NCBI GenBank assembly: GCA_030151225.1
Contig: JASLEG010000022.1
Coordinates: forward strand, 1-8,892
Source of the DNA: Burkholderia sp.
GTDB taxonomy: Bacteria; Pseudomonadota; Gammaproteobacteria; Burkholderiales; Burkholderiaceae
Direction of reading: 5' to 3'
DNA length: 8,892 nucleotides
Shown: positions 1-8,892 of the stretch, piece after piece
Position numbering within the stretch: the stretch's first letter is position 1
Layout of the letters: every line of letters begins with the position of its first letter
Notes under the pieces: model-generated
What the model was told of the DNA's origin: nothing
The model's database searches: none
Seen by the model: the letters and a program-made list of their open reading frames with translations, nothing else
Made by a program: the position numbers and the translations under genes

Positions 1-1658
1 TCGTCCAGCATCAGCGCGATCCGCTCGGCCGGGAAGCCCGGGTCCAGCGGCAGATACGCCCCGCCCGCCTTCATCACGCCGAGCAGCGCGGCCAGCAGGT
101 CGATGCCGCGATGCAGGCACACGCCCACCACCACGTCGGCACCCACACCGCGCTCGATCAGCCGATGCGCGAGCCGATTGGCGCGCGCGTCGAGCTGCGC
201 ATAGCTCAGCGCCTGATCCCCGAAGCGCACCGCCACCGCCTCCGGCGTGCGCTTCACCTGCGCCTCGAACGCGCCGTGCACGCCGAGTGCCGCGTCCACC
301 GTCAGCGCCGCGCCGTGGCCGCCCTGCACCCCCGCGTCGCGCTCCGCCAGCGCGAGCAGCCCGATGCGCGGCACCGAAGCCGCCGCGTCGTCCACCATCG
401 CGCCCAGCAGCGTCTCGAAGTACGCGAGGTAGCGCTCGATGCTGGCGCGCTCGAACAGCGCGCTCGCATACAGCATGCTCAGGCCGATGCGCCCGTCGTG
501 CTCGCGCATGATCAGGCTCAGGTCGAAGCGCGCCATGATCTGCGCGGCGGCCAGGCTCTCGAGCTGCAGCCCGCTCAGCTCGAAATGGCCGCGCTCGTAG
601 TTCTGCCACACCATCATCAGCTGGAACAGCGGCGCATGCGAGCGCGAGCGCACCGGGTTCACGGCCTCGATCACCTGCTCGAACGGCACGTCCTGATGGC
701 TCTGCGCGGCCAGCGCCGCCTCGTGCACGCGCGCCACCAGCTCGCCCACGGCCGGCTGCCCCGACACGTCGATGCGCAGCGCCAGCGTGTTGACGAAGAA
801 GCCGATCAGCGGCTCCACCTCGGTGTTGGTGCGGTTCGCCACCGGCGTGCCGATCACCACCTCGTCCTGCCCCGACAGGCGCGCGGCCAGCGCGGCCCAT
901 GCCGCCAGCATCACGTTGAACACGGTCGTGCCGTGGCGCTGCGCGAGCGCCTTCACGCGGCTCACCAGCGGCGCGTCGAGCATCACGTCGACGCTGTCGC
1001 CGGCGTGATCCTGCACCGCCGGGCGCGCCCGATCGAGCGGCAGCGTGGTCAGCGCCGGCGCGTCGCGCAGCGTGCGCCGCCAGTAGCCGAGCTGCTGCTG
1101 CAGCACCTCGCCCGACACGCGCCGGCGCTGCCACACCGCGTAGTCGGCGTACTGGATCGCGAGCGGCGGCAGCGGGTCCGGCTGCCCGGCCGCGAAGGCG
1201 CGATACAGCGCGCCGAATTCGCGGATCAGCACGCCCATCGACCAGCCGTCGCTGACGATGTGATGCATCGTGACCAGCAGCACGTGCTCGTGCTCGCCGA
1301 GCTTGAGCAGCCGCCCGCGCACCACCGGCCCTGTCGACAGGTCGAACGGCGCGTCGGCTTCGTCCTGCGCCTGGCGTTCCACCTCGGCCTGCGCCGCGCC
1401 GTGGCCGCTCAGGTCGTGCGTGGTCAGCGCGAACGGCGCGTGCGCGTCGATGCGCTGCACCGGCTCGCCGTCCTCGATCACGAAGCGCGTGCGCAGCACC
1501 TCGTGCCGCTCGACGATCCGGTCCAGCGCGCGCCGCAGCGCCTCCTGATTCAACGCGCCGCGCAGGCGCACGCCGGCCGGCACGTGATAGGCCGCGCTCG
1601 CGCGCCGGTCCAGCTGGTCGAGGAACCACATGCGCTGCTGCGCGAACGACAGCGGCAT
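1..1658 (-). other. Module 4 (partial): C4 and start of A4
   Basis: C4 (about 354-1658) is complete and closely matches C2 and C3, with an intact HHIVSDG. The C-A linker lacks the WNDT seen in modules 2 and 3, having GGHGAAL instead. A4 begins near 281 and shows LSYAQL and KAGGAYLPLDP before the edge. Its opening (LHR, VMKAGG, DPGFPAER) is closer to A2 than to A3, so it may belong to the A2 lineage. Its specificity cannot be read here. Confidence 0.85.
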
Positions 1659-1778
1659 GGCCGCGTCGCGCGCCACCGGAACCGGTGCCGGCTCGCCCGC
1701 CGCCTGCAGCCCGGCCGCTTCCTCCGCCAGCAGGCTCAGCAGTTCCTCTTTGAGGGCATCGAGGGAAAGATCTTCCAC
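1..1778 (-). CDS. Nonribosomal peptide synthetase, downstream subunit (3' end missing): C-A(start)
   Basis: Next subunit of the same assembly line. The frame has no stop from 1778 to the left edge, giving 592 whole codons. I chose the GTG at 1776-1778 because an AAGGA ribosome binding site lies 6 bases upstream, no ATG or better start lies between it and the in-frame upstream stop, and the coding pattern begins there. Residues 2-25 form an acidic, leucine-rich probable helix. A full condensation domain follows: LSFAQQRMWFL at 43-53, HHIVSDGW at 172-179, then YADYAVWQR, IGFFVNTLALR and HQDVPFEQ. The adenylation domain begins near residue 500 and leaves the window just after its KAGGAYLPLDP motif, so its substrate code is not visible. 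The gene starts with a C domain, so it must accept peptide from the carrier protein ending the upstream gene. The usual WNxT linker motif between C and A is missing here. Confidence 0.95.
   Translation of the reverse strand, partial: MEDLSLDALKEELLSLLAEEAAGLQAAGEPAPVPVARDAAMPLSFAQQRMWFLDQLDRRASAAYHVPAGVRLRGALNQEALRRALDRIVERHEVLRTRFVIEDGEPVQRIDAHAPFALTTHDLSGHGAAQAEVERQAQDEADAPFDLSTGPVVRGRLLKLGEHEHVLLVTMHHIVSDGWSMGVLIREFGALYRAFAAGQPDPLPPLAIQYADYAVWQRRRVSGEVLQQQLGYWRRTLRDAPALTTLPLDRARPAVQDHAGDSVDVMLDAPLVSRVKALAQRHGTTVFNVMLAAWAALAARLSGQDEVVIGTPVANRTNTEVEPLIGFFVNTLALRIDVSGQPAVGELVARVHEAALAAQSHQDVPFEQVIEAVNPVRSRSHAPLFQLMMVWQNYERGHFELSGLQLESLAAAQIMARFDLSLIMREHDGRIGLSMLYASALFERASIERYLAYFETLLGAMVDDAAASVPRIGLLALAERDAGVQGGHGAALTVDAALGVHGAFEAQVKRTPEAVAVRFGDQALSYAQLDARANRLAHRLIERGVGADVVVGVCLHRGIDLLAALLGVMKAGGAYLPLDPGFPAERIALMLD
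1219..1271. repeat. 53-bp exact repeat shared by C4 and C3
   Basis: Identical 53 bp at 1219-1271 and 4576-4628, covering the condensation active site (MHHIVSDGWSMGVLIRE). The copies lie in two different genes. C2 has a diverged version at about 7711-7763. Confidence 0.93.
1695..1778 (-). other. Acidic N-terminal helix of downstream subunit, possible docking element
   Basis: The first 28 or so residues include EDLSLDALKEELLSLLAEEA, rich in Leu, Glu and Asp with a single Lys. They look like one amphipathic helix and precede the C domain by a short Pro/Ala linker. Opposite charge to the tail of the upstream subunit makes a docking pair plausible but unproven. Confidence 0.4.
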
Positions 1779-1784
1779 GGTCGT

Positions 1785-1789
1785 TCCTT
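1785..1789 (-). promoter_or_regulatory. Ribosome binding site AAGGA of the downstream NRPS gene
   Basis: AAGGA on the minus strand sits 6 bases before the GTG start at 1778. It lies inside the only gap of the window (1779-1811, 33 bases), which shows no promoter or hairpin terminator. The site decides the start codon and indicates independent translation initiation on a shared transcript. Confidence 0.75.
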
Positions 1790-1811
1790 GTCTATCGTTG
1801 AATGTCGCCGC

Positions 1812-8892
<7,081 letters not shown>

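Noticed and set aside
1779..1811. Terminator or internal promoter between the genes
   Set aside because: The 33-base gap holds no inverted repeat with a T run and no convincing -35/-10 pair; it is only long enough for the ribosome binding site.

Overview
The window is an interior slice of a large nonribosomal peptide synthetase (NRPS) locus. Everything real in it is encoded on the minus strand, so the genes read right to left. GC content is high, roughly 65-78% in the stretches I counted by hand. The condensation and adenylation domain style, together with the strong GC bias at third codon positions, fits a Burkholderia-like betaproteobacterium. That placement is an inference; I cannot name the species or the peptide.

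There are two genes, both cut by the window edges. The upstream gene (8892 to 1812) enters inside an adenylation domain and reads A(end)-T / C-A-T / C-A-T, then stops after its last carrier protein. After a 33-base gap with a clear ribosome binding site, the downstream gene starts at a GTG (1778). It reads C-A(start) and leaves the window at position 1. No epimerisation, methylation, cyclisation, reductase or thioesterase domain is visible, so this is a pure elongation segment. Start and end of the assembly line lie outside.

Together the two subunits would add at least four residues in order. The first and fourth adenylation domains are too truncated to read. The second has a pocket close to the glycine-type DILQ family but altered at four positions (DILQITLMYK). 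The third (DVSTVAAASK) is closest to Phe/Tyr-type pockets. The growing peptide must pass from the last carrier protein of the upstream subunit to the first condensation domain of the downstream subunit. A basic C-terminal tail and an acidic N-terminal helix at that junction look like a docking pair.

The modules repeat with a period of about 3.14-3.15 kb. Condensation domains and the ends of the adenylation domains are nearly identical between modules, including exact repeats of 32, 48 and 53 bp. The adenylation cores differ in lineage and, for module 2, in base composition. This is the mosaic expected when specificity cores are exchanged inside a conserved frame. I saw no RNA genes, mobile elements, CRISPR arrays or gene-free stretch longer than 33 bases.
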